Shown: in pieces, positions 6,382 to 14,298 of the stretch
Numbering within the stretch: position 1 is the stretch's first letter
Layout: each line of letters opens with the position of its first letter
The notes under the pieces: model-generated
What the model was told of the DNA's origin: nothing
The model's input: only the letters and a program-made list of their open reading frames with translations
The model's database searches: none
From: Syntrophaceae bacterium UBA6255
Lineage (GTDB): Bacteria > Desulfobacterota > Syntrophia > Syntrophales > Smithellaceae
DNA length: 18,554 nt
Direction of reading: 5' to 3'
Assembly (NCBI GenBank): GCA_002441205.1
Contig: DJVN01000030.1
Coordinates: 7,786-26,339 of the forward strand
Position numbers and translations under genes: made by a program

Positions 6382-7611
6382 ATGAAAGAAACCGAATTCA
6401 AAACCCTGCACCTGCAGTTGAATGATCGCGGCTGGCGTCTGCGCTTTCATGATGAACTGGAATGTGAATTTCAGCAGCATTATGTTCGTCGCTATTACAC
6501 ACACATGCAGATCGCCGGAATCATAGGATTGCTTGCTTTCCTAGCCTGCGGTTTACTCGATCTGATCTGGATGCCTGAGATGGCCGGACGAACGTGGCTC
6601 ATACGGCTGGTGGCGGGAATACCCATGGGTGTTCCTTTGCTGCTAAGCTTCTGGAAACCATTCAAGCGAAGAATAGGCAAAAAATATATGCAATTCGCAA
6701 TTTGCATCTTTGCCGTAGCTGCCGTAGGCGGGCTGATTTTGATTTCGCTGAATTCACTCGAACCTTATAATCATTATTACTTCAATGCTATCACTGTGGC
6801 TATTGTTATGGTGTTCGTCCTATCACGCATACAATTCAAATGGGGTGTAATAGCCGCAATTGTTATGTGGTTCTCTCTTAATATAGGACTGATCTGGTTT
6901 AATCCCATGCATAACAAATCGGCTATCATAGCCATTACCAATTATATGTTTTTAGGTTCGTCCATCAGTGCGCTGATAGGCACTTTTCTGATAGAACGCA
7001 GCCTGCGACGAAATTATCTTCAATCTCGTTTGCTTTCACTCGAGAAACATGACCTCGAAGAATCAAATCTGATATTGCAATATCTTTCCGCCATCGACGG
7101 CCTCACCCAAATTGCCAACCGTCGCAATCTGGATAGAAGCCTGTCCATCGAATGGCAACGAGCCAGGCGTAATCACGAACCCATCGGTTTCATCATGGCC
7201 GACATTGATCACTTTAAGATATTTAACGATACCTATGGTCATCAGGCTGGTGATGAGTGTCTTCGTATTGTGGCCTCATTGATTAAAGATTATGCACGCC
7301 GTCCGGGCGATTTGGCGGCGCGTTATGGCGGCGAGGAGTTTGCCCTGGTGCTCAGTAATTCGACCGCGGAACAGGCGGGAACGATTGCCGAGCAAATTCG
7401 TAAACAAATTATGGAAACGGTGATAAAGTATGAAAAATCCGTCTCAACCCATATCACAGCGAGTTTCGGAGTGGCAAGCATGATGCCCTGTCAAGAGCTA
7501 AACAGTCCGGAGTCATTGATTCAGGAAGCTGATCAGGCAATGTATCGTGCTAAAAAATTGGGTCGCAATCGTGTTGTGGTTAGCGGGCAACCTGACGATA
7601 AAGTGCTTTAA
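6382..7611 (+). CDS. Membrane-anchored diguanylate cyclase (GGDEF domain)
   Basis: 409-aa protein that should make cyclic di-GMP from two GTP at the inner membrane. About six transmembrane helices (roughly 43-63, 71-90, 103-123, 133-150, 154-174, 183-203) are followed by a short helical linker (205-235) and a GGDEF domain (236-400). The active-site signature is GGEEF at 316-320. Metal-binding Asp274 sits in ADIDHFK and the NDTYGHQAGD segment is at 282-291. An I-site RxxD (R307-D310) lies exactly five residues before GGEEF, so product inhibition is expected. There is no recognisable PAS, GAF or EAL domain; the input is presumably through the membrane region. AAGGA lies 8 nt before the ATG. The gene is transcribed divergently from the ole operon, so the two may share regulation, but nothing in the sequence proves a functional link. 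Confidence 0.93.
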   Translation: MKETEFKTLHLQLNDRGWRLRFHDELECEFQQHYVRRYYTHMQIAGIIGLLAFLACGLLDLIWMPEMAGRTWLIRLVAGIPMGVPLLLSFWKPFKRRIGKKYMQFAICIFAVAAVGGLILISLNSLEPYNHYYFNAITVAIVMVFVLSRIQFKWGVIAAIVMWFSLNIGLIWFNPMHNKSAIIAITNYMFLGSSISALIGTFLIERSLRRNYLQSRLLSLEKHDLEESNLILQYLSAIDGLTQIANRRNLDRSLSIEWQRARRNHEPIGFIMADIDHFKIFNDTYGHQAGDECLRIVASLIKDYARRPGDLAARYGGEEFALVLSNSTAEQAGTIAEQIRKQIMETVIKYEKSVSTHITASFGVASMMPCQELNSPESLIQEADQAMYRAKKLGRNRVVVSGQPDDKVL

Positions 7612-7653
7612 CTAAAATATTCTTACAAGTTCTCAATCTCAAGACCATTTGCA

Positions 7654-9135
7654 TCATTTATAGTTCTGCTTATAGGATAAGATCTTGGATTTGTTTTCCG
7701 GATAAGCGATAAAGTTTTTATCTATCGTACTGATATTTTCCTGGCGGATAATCATCTCGATGAATGCAAAAAACTTTCGTTTGAACTCGCTCCAGCTTTT
7801 TACCTTCAGCGTATGATGTAAAAGAAACATCGGCCTGCAGTGATACATGATATAGGCCTTCTTCGTCAGGTAATCAATCTCTTCATTGGTTAAAGTAGTC
7901 CATGGTCGCGGCAGCGGTTTTTCTTCTATATTGCCGAGTATATACTCACGCCAGTAATCCGATCCCGTATCCTTAACCATCTGCCGCCAGTATGGTGTTA
8001 GCGGTTTAGCCGTGAGTTTGGAAAACTGTACGTAATCAAGATTCAATGACTTGGCAAATTTTACCGTTTTACTGAAAGTTTCCTGCGTTTCACCCGGTGA
8101 GCCGACAAGGAAAAATCCCAGCGCCTTTATGCCGACACCTTTTGTCGCTTCAATCGTATTGCGAATTTGTTGCAGACTGATGCTCTTATGAAGCCTGTCC
8201 AGAATCTCCTGGATACCGGACTCAATCCCAAAATATATTCGTGAACAACCGGCTGCTTTCATCTTGCGCAGCAGTGTTTCGTCAACCAGATCAACGCGGG
8301 TCCGACACGCCCATGAGATATCGATCTGACTTTTGATCATTCCATCGCAGATGGCTTCAACACGTTTACGGTCGATGCAGAAATCGTAGTCAAAGAAATC
8401 TATCTCCCGAATTTTATATCGGGTGTAGCATTCTTTTATCTCCTTGAGGACAGTTTCAGGACTGCGGGGATTATAGGATGTATGGCCTGCTTCACAAAAA
8501 AGACAACTATTAGGACAGCCTTTGCTGGTCACCATGACGGTAAAATTCTTTCTCTCCGTCGTAAACTCTGCGTAAAGATCATTCGGCAGAAGATGACGCG
8601 CCGGATTCGGATAATCATCAAAATTCGGGTCCTCGCCATACGGCGTCATTTCGATCCGGCCGTTCTCTTTGTAGATCAGCCCGGGAACATCGTGAAACCG
8701 GCGCTGTCCCTCCAACTCCTTAAACAGACTTGGCAATGTATGATAAGCGCTGTTGAAACAGCCGAAATCAGGCCCCTCAACAGAGACGGATTCCTGCGGA
8801 TAAACTCTCAGGTTATATCCGCCGATAATGACCGGCACCTTGAGATTCTTTTTGAGGAACTGCACCCATTCCAGCGTTTCACGGAACATATAGGTCGTCA
8901 TCATAAAGCCAAGAATGTCCGGCTTCCATGCTTTCAGACGGTCCAGCACGTCCTCTTTGGTCAGGCGCAGCGTACGGGCGTCAATGAGAAGCGCATCGTG
9001 CCCTGCCCTCTCGGCTATCGCGCAAACCCAGGCCATGGAAAGAGGAGGAAACAGCCCGAAATAACGCTGGACGACCCTCAGATTTTCTTCATGCAGTTTG
9101 TATTTGAATGGATTGAAAACGCAGGCAATCCTCAT
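7654..9135 (-). CDS. B12-binding-type radical SAM protein (BchE/class B methyltransferase-like)
   Basis: 493-aa protein. The N-terminal 150 residues have the cobalamin-binding (B12-binding) fold pattern: MRIACVFNP start, FPPLSMAWV, KPDILGF and VIIGG. The radical SAM domain has its 4Fe-4S motif CPNSCLFC (Cys207, 211, 214), followed by FGIESG and a GSPGET segment. The usual GGxHP following the B12-domain strand reads GGYNLRVYP, and there is no DxHxxG cobalamin-ligating motif, so base-off His ligation is not expected. The family methylates or rearranges unactivated carbons in lipids, tetrapyrroles and natural products; the substrate here is unknown. It lies 84 nt downstream of the flippase-like gene on the same strand, so the pair may modify and move a lipid-linked compound. 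A GGGAG box is about 10 nt from the start. Confidence 0.85.
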   Translation of the reverse strand: MRIACVFNPFKYKLHEENLRVVQRYFGLFPPLSMAWVCAIAERAGHDALLIDARTLRLTKEDVLDRLKAWKPDILGFMMTTYMFRETLEWVQFLKKNLKVPVIIGGYNLRVYPQESVSVEGPDFGCFNSAYHTLPSLFKELEGQRRFHDVPGLIYKENGRIEMTPYGEDPNFDDYPNPARHLLPNDLYAEFTTERKNFTVMVTSKGCPNSCLFCEAGHTSYNPRSPETVLKEIKECYTRYKIREIDFFDYDFCIDRKRVEAICDGMIKSQIDISWACRTRVDLVDETLLRKMKAAGCSRIYFGIESGIQEILDRLHKSISLQQIRNTIEATKGVGIKALGFFLVGSPGETQETFSKTVKFAKSLNLDYVQFSKLTAKPLTPYWRQMVKDTGSDYWREYILGNIEEKPLPRPWTTLTNEEIDYLTKKAYIMYHCRPMFLLHHTLKVKSWSEFKRKFFAFIEMIIRQENISTIDKNFIAYPENKSKILSYKQNYK

Positions 9136-9219
9136 GTGTTATTTTCTCCCGGTTTCTTATTCCTATAACATGCCATCGGATTATGAACAAGCGATTCGCG
9201 TCGATTATAAAAACGGACA

Positions 9220-10227
9220 TCATGCATCATGAGAAACATCACCCCTTTCATCTTTTTTATCTTCCCAAAGATTGTTCAAGAAAGGTTTCACAAAAAACAA
9301 GCCAAGCAAAACAGGAAGAACACCGTCAACAAAAGTAATTAATAAACTCCCAGCTAATAATTTCTCCGGAATCGCGTAACCGGAAAAAAGAAACAGAATA
9401 GCTGTTTCCCTGATTCCCAGTCCCCAGTAAGTTATGGGGAGATACGCGACGAGAATAGTCGCGGAACCAAGAAGCAATAAGGCGTCAAGAGGAATCTCTA
9501 TGCTAAGAGATTTTAATATGACAAAAATTATTAGTAATTTGGAGCCTTCGATTCCAGCAGAATGAAGAATAATATTTCTTATTGCCTGAGGATCATATTT
9601 CTCTATTAATGACGTTAATTCTTGCGGAAGTTTCCGATATTTTTTTACACACCGGATTATTAACAGGGGAATCTGTCTGAGACTAAAAGGCGTGATTAAA
9701 AATAAAATCAGCAAGAACACGACGGCATAAATAATTCTTTGAGAGGGATTATGAAAATAAAATACGCCTCCGCAGGAGTAAAAAAGAATCAGCACGATAA
9801 AACTAAAAACATAGCCGGGTAATAGCGAAAACAACCCCTGGGGATAAGAAAGGTTATGTTTTTTCTTCATGTAAGCGATTATAGCCAGTTCTCCCACTTT
9901 AAAGGGAAGAATGCCTTTGATGGGATTGCAGCCCATCCTGATGATAACAGCCTCAAAAAAAGAAAGTCGGCATCCCATCGCCCCGACAATGGCTTGATAG
10001 CGCGCGGACGAGAATACAACGTGAGCCAGCAATGAAAACAGAACCCCTGAAGCAAGGAATCTGATGTCGGTCTGCTGAATCAGAACGATTACATCCGTAA
10101 ATTTTATTCTGAAAAAAAGAAACACAAATATGGCGATGGTTAAAAGCCACGTCAGCGCAAATCTCAACACGGCCTTATAGCGTGAGGTCTTTGCGCATAT
10201 CAAATTGTTATGATTTTTAGTGTTCAT
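9220..10227 (-). CDS. Flippase-like integral membrane protein (lysylphosphatidylglycerol synthase TM domain family)
   Basis: 335-aa, very hydrophobic protein with roughly eight predicted membrane helices. After a charged N-terminus the first helix runs from about 20 to 40. The motif PFKVGE at 108-113 within GILPFKVGELAII is characteristic of the UPF0104/LPG_synthase_TM family (PF03706). Members without the catalytic C-terminal domain, like this one, are thought to translocate lipid-linked or lipid substrates. The short charged tail after residue 318 is cytoplasmic by the positive-inside rule. It is first in a two-gene unit with the radical SAM protein, and its promoter is close to consensus. 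Only a weak GGAAAG box lies about 11 nt before the ATG. Family assignment is firm, the substrate unknown. Confidence 0.8.
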   Translation of the reverse strand: MNTKNHNNLICAKTSRYKAVLRFALTWLLTIAIFVFLFFRIKFTDVIVLIQQTDIRFLASGVLFSLLAHVVFSSARYQAIVGAMGCRLSFFEAVIIRMGCNPIKGILPFKVGELAIIAYMKKKHNLSYPQGLFSLLPGYVFSFIVLILFYSCGGVFYFHNPSQRIIYAVVFLLILFLITPFSLRQIPLLIIRCVKKYRKLPQELTSLIEKYDPQAIRNIILHSAGIEGSKLLIIFVILKSLSIEIPLDALLLLGSATILVAYLPITYWGLGIRETAILFLFSGYAIPEKLLAGSLLITFVDGVLPVLLGLFFVKPFLNNLWEDKKDERGDVSHDA

Positions 10228-10253
10228 GTGATTATTTTCTTTCCGTGGGAGAA

Positions 10254-10282
10254 AGTATAGAAATGTGATTCTCTATTGTCAA
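10254..10282 (-). promoter_or_regulatory. Near-consensus sigma70 promoter of the flippase/radical SAM unit
   Basis: On the minus strand TTGACA (10277-10282) and TATACT (10254-10259) are separated by exactly 17 bp. Transcription would begin near 10247, leaving a leader of about 20 nt. This is one of the two best promoter matches in the window. Confidence 0.75.
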
Positions 10283-10401
10283 TGGATGTTTTGCTTCGAA
10301 AGCAATGGCCGGTAAGACGACATGGCTATTCATGTCATGAATGCAGATAAGTATTGTGTGCTAAAAAATCCGGACTTCACCATAAGGGAAAGGTTGTCAG
10401 T

Positions 10402-12651
10402 TTATAAACTTCTTTTTTCCCAAACTCTGCGCAGGCGCAAGGAATTGCTCACCACCGAAAAGGAACTCAACGCCATTGCCGCGGCGGCAAATTCAGGATT
10501 CAAAAGTATTCCAAAGACAGGATAAAGAACTCCCGCGGCGATCGGAATACCGATAACATTATAGAAAAACGCCCAGAAAAGATTCTGTTTGATTACGCGC
10601 ATTGTTACCTCTGAAAGGTTGATAGCTTCCGGCACACCAAGCAAATCATCGCGGATTAAAGTTATGTCGCTGGCTTCAATGGCCACATCCGTTCCCGCGC
10701 CAATGGCAATGCCGACATCCGCCGCCGCCAGCGCCGGGGCATCGTTGATTCCGTCACCGACCATGGCCACAACTTCACCCGTGGCTTGCAGATTTCTTAT
10801 TTCATCAGCCTTGTTGCCCGGAAGAACATCAGCCAGCACTTTCTCAGTGCCCAGTTGAGCGGCAATGGCTTTAGCAGTACCGGCGTTGTCGCCGGTAATC
10901 ATCGCCACTTTCAATCCCCTGCCCTTCAGACTTTCAATGGCTTGTTTAGCTGAAGCCTTCGGCGTGTCGGCCAGAGCGATAAGGCCAATCACTGTTTTTT
11001 CCAAAGCGACGTACACAACAGTTTTCCCTTCATCGGCAAGGTTGGCCGCCTTCGCATCCCAATCATTAACAAAAACGTCTTCGCTGGTCATAAAAAAGCG
11101 ATTGCCGGCAAGACATGATTTGTTTTCGATAAACGCTTTCGCCCCCATGCCCGATACCGCCGTAAATTTATCAGCCGCGAGAAAAGTAATTCCATCGGCT
11201 TTTGCTTTTTGCAGGATGGCCTGCGCCAGCGGATGTTCGGAATTTTTCTCCAGCGCCGCCGCGTAGGAAAGAACCTGCTTCTCGTCAAAACCATTCGCAG
11301 CTGCGATATCGGTTACGGAAAGTTCCCCTTTAGTCAACGTCCCTGTTTTATCGAAAACCACAACGGAGAGTTTATGTATTTTTTCCAGCGCCTCGCCGCC
11401 CTTGATTAAAATACCGCTTTGCGCGCCCAGTCCTGTGCCCACCATGATTGCCGTCGGAGTGGCCAGACCCAAAGCGCAGGGGCAGGCAATCACCAGTACG
11501 GAAACAAAATTTATCAACGCCCGGCTGAAATTGCTCTCGGCGGGGAGAAAATACCAGACGGCAAAAGTAACAAACGCGACAAAAAACACTGACGGGACAA
11601 AAACGGAGGCAACTTTGTCCGCTAAGCGCTGAATCGGCGCCTTGGACCCCTGCGCCTCTTCCACCAGACGGATAATTTGCGCCAGAGCCGTTTCGGCGCC
11701 CACGCCTGTCGCCCGAAAAGTAAAACTGCCTGTTTTGTTCATCGTGGCGGCAAAAACCTTTTGTCCGGTTTTTTTGGTCACCGGTATGCTTTCGCCGGTC
11801 AGCATGGATTCGTCAATCGTGGATTCGCCCGACACGATTATTCCGTCAACCGGAATTCTTTCTCCCGGTTTGACCAGCAGGATATCGTCAACAAGAACTT
11901 CTTCCACGGCAACTTCAATTTCTTCATTCGGTCTGATCAAATGCGCCGTTTTGGGCTTCAGATTCATCAGCTTTTTTATCGCCGTGGAAGTCTTTCCTTT
12001 TGCTTTGGCTTCCAGAAGCCTGCCGACAAGGATAAGCGTGACAATCATTGCCGCCCCGTCATAATAAACATGAGGCATCACGCCGGCAGTCATAAAAAAA
12101 TGCGGAAAGAAAGTCGCCGCGGCGGAATAGGCGTAGGCCGAAAAAGCGCCGACAGCAACCAGAGTGTTCATATCGGATGTTTTTTGCAGCGCGGCTTTAT
12201 AAGCGCCGGTGAAAAAACGGCTGCCCACCCAGAAAACGGCGGGAGCGGTCAAAACAAACATGACCAAGAGCATGGTTTGACGGGGAATGAAATGCAAAAA
12301 ACCAAACCAGTGCTGCATTGAACCCAGAAAGATTATGACGCTCAAAACGGCGCCACAGATAACTTTTGTTTTCAAATCTCTTAATTCTTCAATGCGTGAC
12401 GCTTCGATAGGATCGGCAATATTATTTTTAAGTTCACCTAGAAATTCATAACCCTGTTCGGTGATAATTTTCTGAAGTTCTTTAATACCGCCCCACTTCG
12501 TCTCATGAACAACCGTTGCACGTCCCGTTGCCAAATTGACATTAGACTCAATGACACCATTGACTTCTTTAATGGCGTTTTCCACGCGCCTGACACAGGC
12601 CGCGCAAGTCATTCCACCCACGGCAATTGTTATTTTTTCGCCTTTGGCCAT
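10402..12651 (-). CDS. copA: Cu+-exporting P1B-type ATPase
   Basis: 749-aa heavy-metal ATPase that exports Cu+ from the cytoplasm using ATP. One N-terminal HMA domain carries GMTCAAC (Cys16, Cys19). Further on are TGES (285-288), the transmembrane metal site CPC (390-392), the phosphorylation motif DKTGTLT (434-440, Asp434), the HP of the nucleotide domain (473-474) and GDGINDAPAL (632-641). The last two helices have the YN (697-698) and MxxSS (726-730) signatures of the Cu+ subgroup P1B-1, which argues against Zn or Cd as substrate. The ATG is 2 nt after the copZ stop, with a distant GAGG, so coupling to copZ is likely. No terminator is evident downstream. Confidence 0.95.
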   Translation of the reverse strand: MAKGEKITIAVGGMTCAACVRRVENAIKEVNGVIESNVNLATGRATVVHETKWGGIKELQKIITEQGYEFLGELKNNIADPIEASRIEELRDLKTKVICGAVLSVIIFLGSMQHWFGFLHFIPRQTMLLVMFVLTAPAVFWVGSRFFTGAYKAALQKTSDMNTLVAVGAFSAYAYSAAATFFPHFFMTAGVMPHVYYDGAAMIVTLILVGRLLEAKAKGKTSTAIKKLMNLKPKTAHLIRPNEEIEVAVEEVLVDDILLVKPGERIPVDGIIVSGESTIDESMLTGESIPVTKKTGQKVFAATMNKTGSFTFRATGVGAETALAQIIRLVEEAQGSKAPIQRLADKVASVFVPSVFFVAFVTFAVWYFLPAESNFSRALINFVSVLVIACPCALGLATPTAIMVGTGLGAQSGILIKGGEALEKIHKLSVVVFDKTGTLTKGELSVTDIAAANGFDEKQVLSYAAALEKNSEHPLAQAILQKAKADGITFLAADKFTAVSGMGAKAFIENKSCLAGNRFFMTSEDVFVNDWDAKAANLADEGKTVVYVALEKTVIGLIALADTPKASAKQAIESLKGRGLKVAMITGDNAGTAKAIAAQLGTEKVLADVLPGNKADEIRNLQATGEVVAMVGDGINDAPALAAADVGIAIGAGTDVAIEASDITLIRDDLLGVPEAINLSEVTMRVIKQNLFWAFFYNVIGIPIAAGVLYPVFGILLNPEFAAAAMALSSFSVVSNSLRLRRVWEKRSL

Positions 12652-12653
12652 TT

Positions 12654-12854
12654 TTATTCAACAACCTCATATCCGGCCATCTTTATCGCCGCTTCAACAA
12701 CCATGGGATCAACTTTTTTTTCTTCTTCATACGTTGCCACACCGCTTTTTAAATCAACGTTAATGTCTTTTATCCCTTCCACGGCGCTTAATGCTCTGGA
12801 AACAGCCATAACGCAATGCTGACAACTCATTCCTTTTATTTTTACACTTCTCAT
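12654..12854 (-). CDS. copZ: CopZ-like copper chaperone (single HMA domain)
   Basis: 66-aa protein that is a single heavy-metal-associated ferredoxin-like domain. The metal site GMSCQHC lies at 8-14 (Cys11, Cys14), the mid-domain GI..INVDL segment is typical, and the C-terminus AGYEVVE is the usual end of HMA domains. It should bind Cu+ and deliver it to the CopA encoded immediately downstream. A GGGGG stretch 8-12 nt upstream serves as ribosome-binding site. I see no CsoR, CopY or CueR gene beside it and no recognisable copper operator upstream. Confidence 0.92.
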   Translation of the reverse strand: MRSVKIKGMSCQHCVMAVSRALSAVEGIKDINVDLKSGVATYEEEKKVDPMVVEAAIKMAGYEVVE

Positions 12855-12957
12855 ATAGACGCCCCCTTATTTTCTGGTTAATTTATGAACTTTTATGATA
12901 ATAGCAATACCAAATATTTGTTGCTGGGCTTTTTTTCATATCCAGCATCACCATATC

Positions 12958-12987
12958 TTGCTTGATTTAAAATTTATTCTGTATTAT
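12958..12987 (+). promoter_or_regulatory. Putative sigma70 promoter of the MBL/b561/YgiQ operon
   Basis: TTGCTT (12958-12963) and TATTAT (12982-12987) have an 18-bp spacer, giving a leader of about 47 nt to the ATG at 13041. The copZ-MBL intergenic space (12855-13040) also holds an inverted repeat TGCTGG/CCAGCA (about 12921-12946) of unknown role. Confidence 0.45.
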
Positions 12988-13040
12988 GGCATAATCCAAT
13001 ATAGCAACACAACTCAAGCTTTGAAAACTGAAGGTGACAA

Positions 13041-13877
13041 ATGATCATTCGTTGCTGGGGTTCCAGAGGTTCGATACCTGTTTCCGGGAAAAAATACTTG
13101 CGCTATGGAGGGAACACAACCTGTCTCGAGATCAAAACAAAAGATGATAAAATATTAATCGTGGATGCCGGTTCCGGTATTCGCGAAGCCGGCAATGCTT
13201 TGACAGCGGAAGCCTATCACGACTTTGCTCTCTTATTGACCCATGCTCACTGGGACCACGTCATGGGATTTCCGTTCTTTAAACCCATTTATTCTTTCAG
13301 AACAAATTTAAATGTCTGGGGCTGCCCTTTTGCTCAGGCTTCCATAAAAGAAATACTCCAACGTGTTATGGCTTCTCCCAACTTTCCCATAAAATTTGAA
13401 TACATCCGGGCCAAGATATCATACGAAGATTGTTTTGAATCTTATCAACTTGGATCAATGTCCATCACACCCATCGCCTTGAGCCATCCGAACCGAGGCA
13501 CAGGTTATAAGTTTGTAGAAAACGGGAAAACTTTCGTCTTTCTTACCGATAACGAACTGGGGTTCAAACATGAAGGCGGACTTGATTTTCAGGATTATCT
13601 CGAATTTTGTAAAGGCGCTGATTTGCTCTTCCATGACGCTGAATATAAAGAAGAAGAATACAAAAGAACCAGAAGCTGGGGACACTCCATGTATAAGGAT
13701 GTTCTGCGTCTCGCGCTTGACGCAGGCGTAAAACAACTGGGTTTATTTCATCACAATCAGGAAAGAATTGATTCCGAAATCGACGCAATCGTGAGTGACT
13801 GCAGTAAAATAATCAAGAAGAGCGGCAAGAGGTTGGAATGTTTTGCCGTCGGCCAATCCATGGAATTTAGGCTTTAA
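13041..13877 (+). CDS. Metallo-beta-lactamase-fold hydrolase
   Basis: 278-aa MBL-superfamily protein. The metal motif THAHWDH at 67-73 supplies His68, His70, Asp72 and His73. Further ligands are probably His149 (LSHP), Asp199 (FHDAEY) and His237 (FHHN), which together would hold two metal ions. The start MIIRCWGSRGSIP and the YGGNT segment (22-26) are typical of a subgroup related to RNase Z-like and cyclic-nucleotide phosphodiesterase-like hydrolases. Phosphodiester hydrolysis is therefore more likely than lactam or thioester cleavage, but the substrate is unknown. There is no signal peptide, so it is cytoplasmic. AAGG lies about 7 nt before the ATG. It is the first gene of a compact same-strand group with the next two genes. 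Confidence 0.85.
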   Translation: MIIRCWGSRGSIPVSGKKYLRYGGNTTCLEIKTKDDKILIVDAGSGIREAGNALTAEAYHDFALLLTHAHWDHVMGFPFFKPIYSFRTNLNVWGCPFAQASIKEILQRVMASPNFPIKFEYIRAKISYEDCFESYQLGSMSITPIALSHPNRGTGYKFVENGKTFVFLTDNELGFKHEGGLDFQDYLEFCKGADLLFHDAEYKEEEYKRTRSWGHSMYKDVLRLALDAGVKQLGLFHHNQERIDSEIDAIVSDCSKIIKKSGKRLECFAVGQSMEFRL

Positions 13878-13905
13878 TGTTCATAAAATAATTCTATAAA
13901 AAAAC

Positions 13906-14298
13906 ATGTTTTTTACCCTGCACATTTTACTGATGGCAATATTTTTCCCGGGTATTATTTTCGGTGTGACTATTGCCATGTTTTTTCGTAAGAAAAAAAA
14001 CTGGCTGAAAATTCATAAAACAGTCAATTCATCAAGCCTTGGAGGGATAGCCGCGGGAATAATTATGGCATTTATTTATATCTCCGGTTCAAGCGGCAAA
14101 CATCTTAGCGGATTGCATCAGATTGCGGGATTGACGTTCTTCATCCTTGCTTTCATCACGGCACTCATAGGATTTTATCAATTGAAAGCAAAAAACAAAC
14201 CGGCATTGAGAACTGCGCACCGCTGGCTGGGGCGTTTTTCCCTGCTGATGTCCCTGGCGGCGGTTATTCTGGGTCTCAAGCTGATCAATGTCATTTAA
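13906..14298 (+). CDS. Small four-helix membrane protein, cytochrome b561-like
   Basis: 130-aa protein with four predicted membrane helices (about 5-26, 43-60, 72-91, 107-128). Histidines at 6, 37, 71 and 105 recur at spacings of 31, 34 and 34, at or next to the helix ends. That arrangement resembles small b561/DUF4079-type haem-binding membrane proteins, so it may carry electrons across the membrane. There is no CxxCH. No clear Shine-Dalgarno precedes the ATG; the gene begins 28 nt after the MBL stop and overlaps the next frame by 11 nt. The b561 assignment is from topology and His spacing only. Confidence 0.6.
   Translation: MFFTLHILLMAIFFPGIIFGVTIAMFFRKKKNWLKIHKTVNSSSLGGIAAGIIMAFIYISGSSGKHLSGLHQIAGLTFFILAFITALIGFYQLKAKNKPALRTAHRWLGRFSLLMSLAAVILGLKLINVI

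Noticed and set aside
8482..9168. 228-aa plus-strand frame opposite the B12-type radical SAM gene
   Set aside because: Antisense shadow of a gene with clear motifs; no ribosome-binding site or recognisable domain.
10328..10342. ATTCATG/CATGAAT inverted repeat downstream of copA as a terminator
   Set aside because: It is AT-rich with a 1-nt centre and no following T-run in the copA direction.
11677..12321. 214-aa plus-strand frame opposite copA
   Set aside because: It lies entirely antisense to a well-supported P-type ATPase with all motifs, and its translation is a mirror of that gene with no family features.
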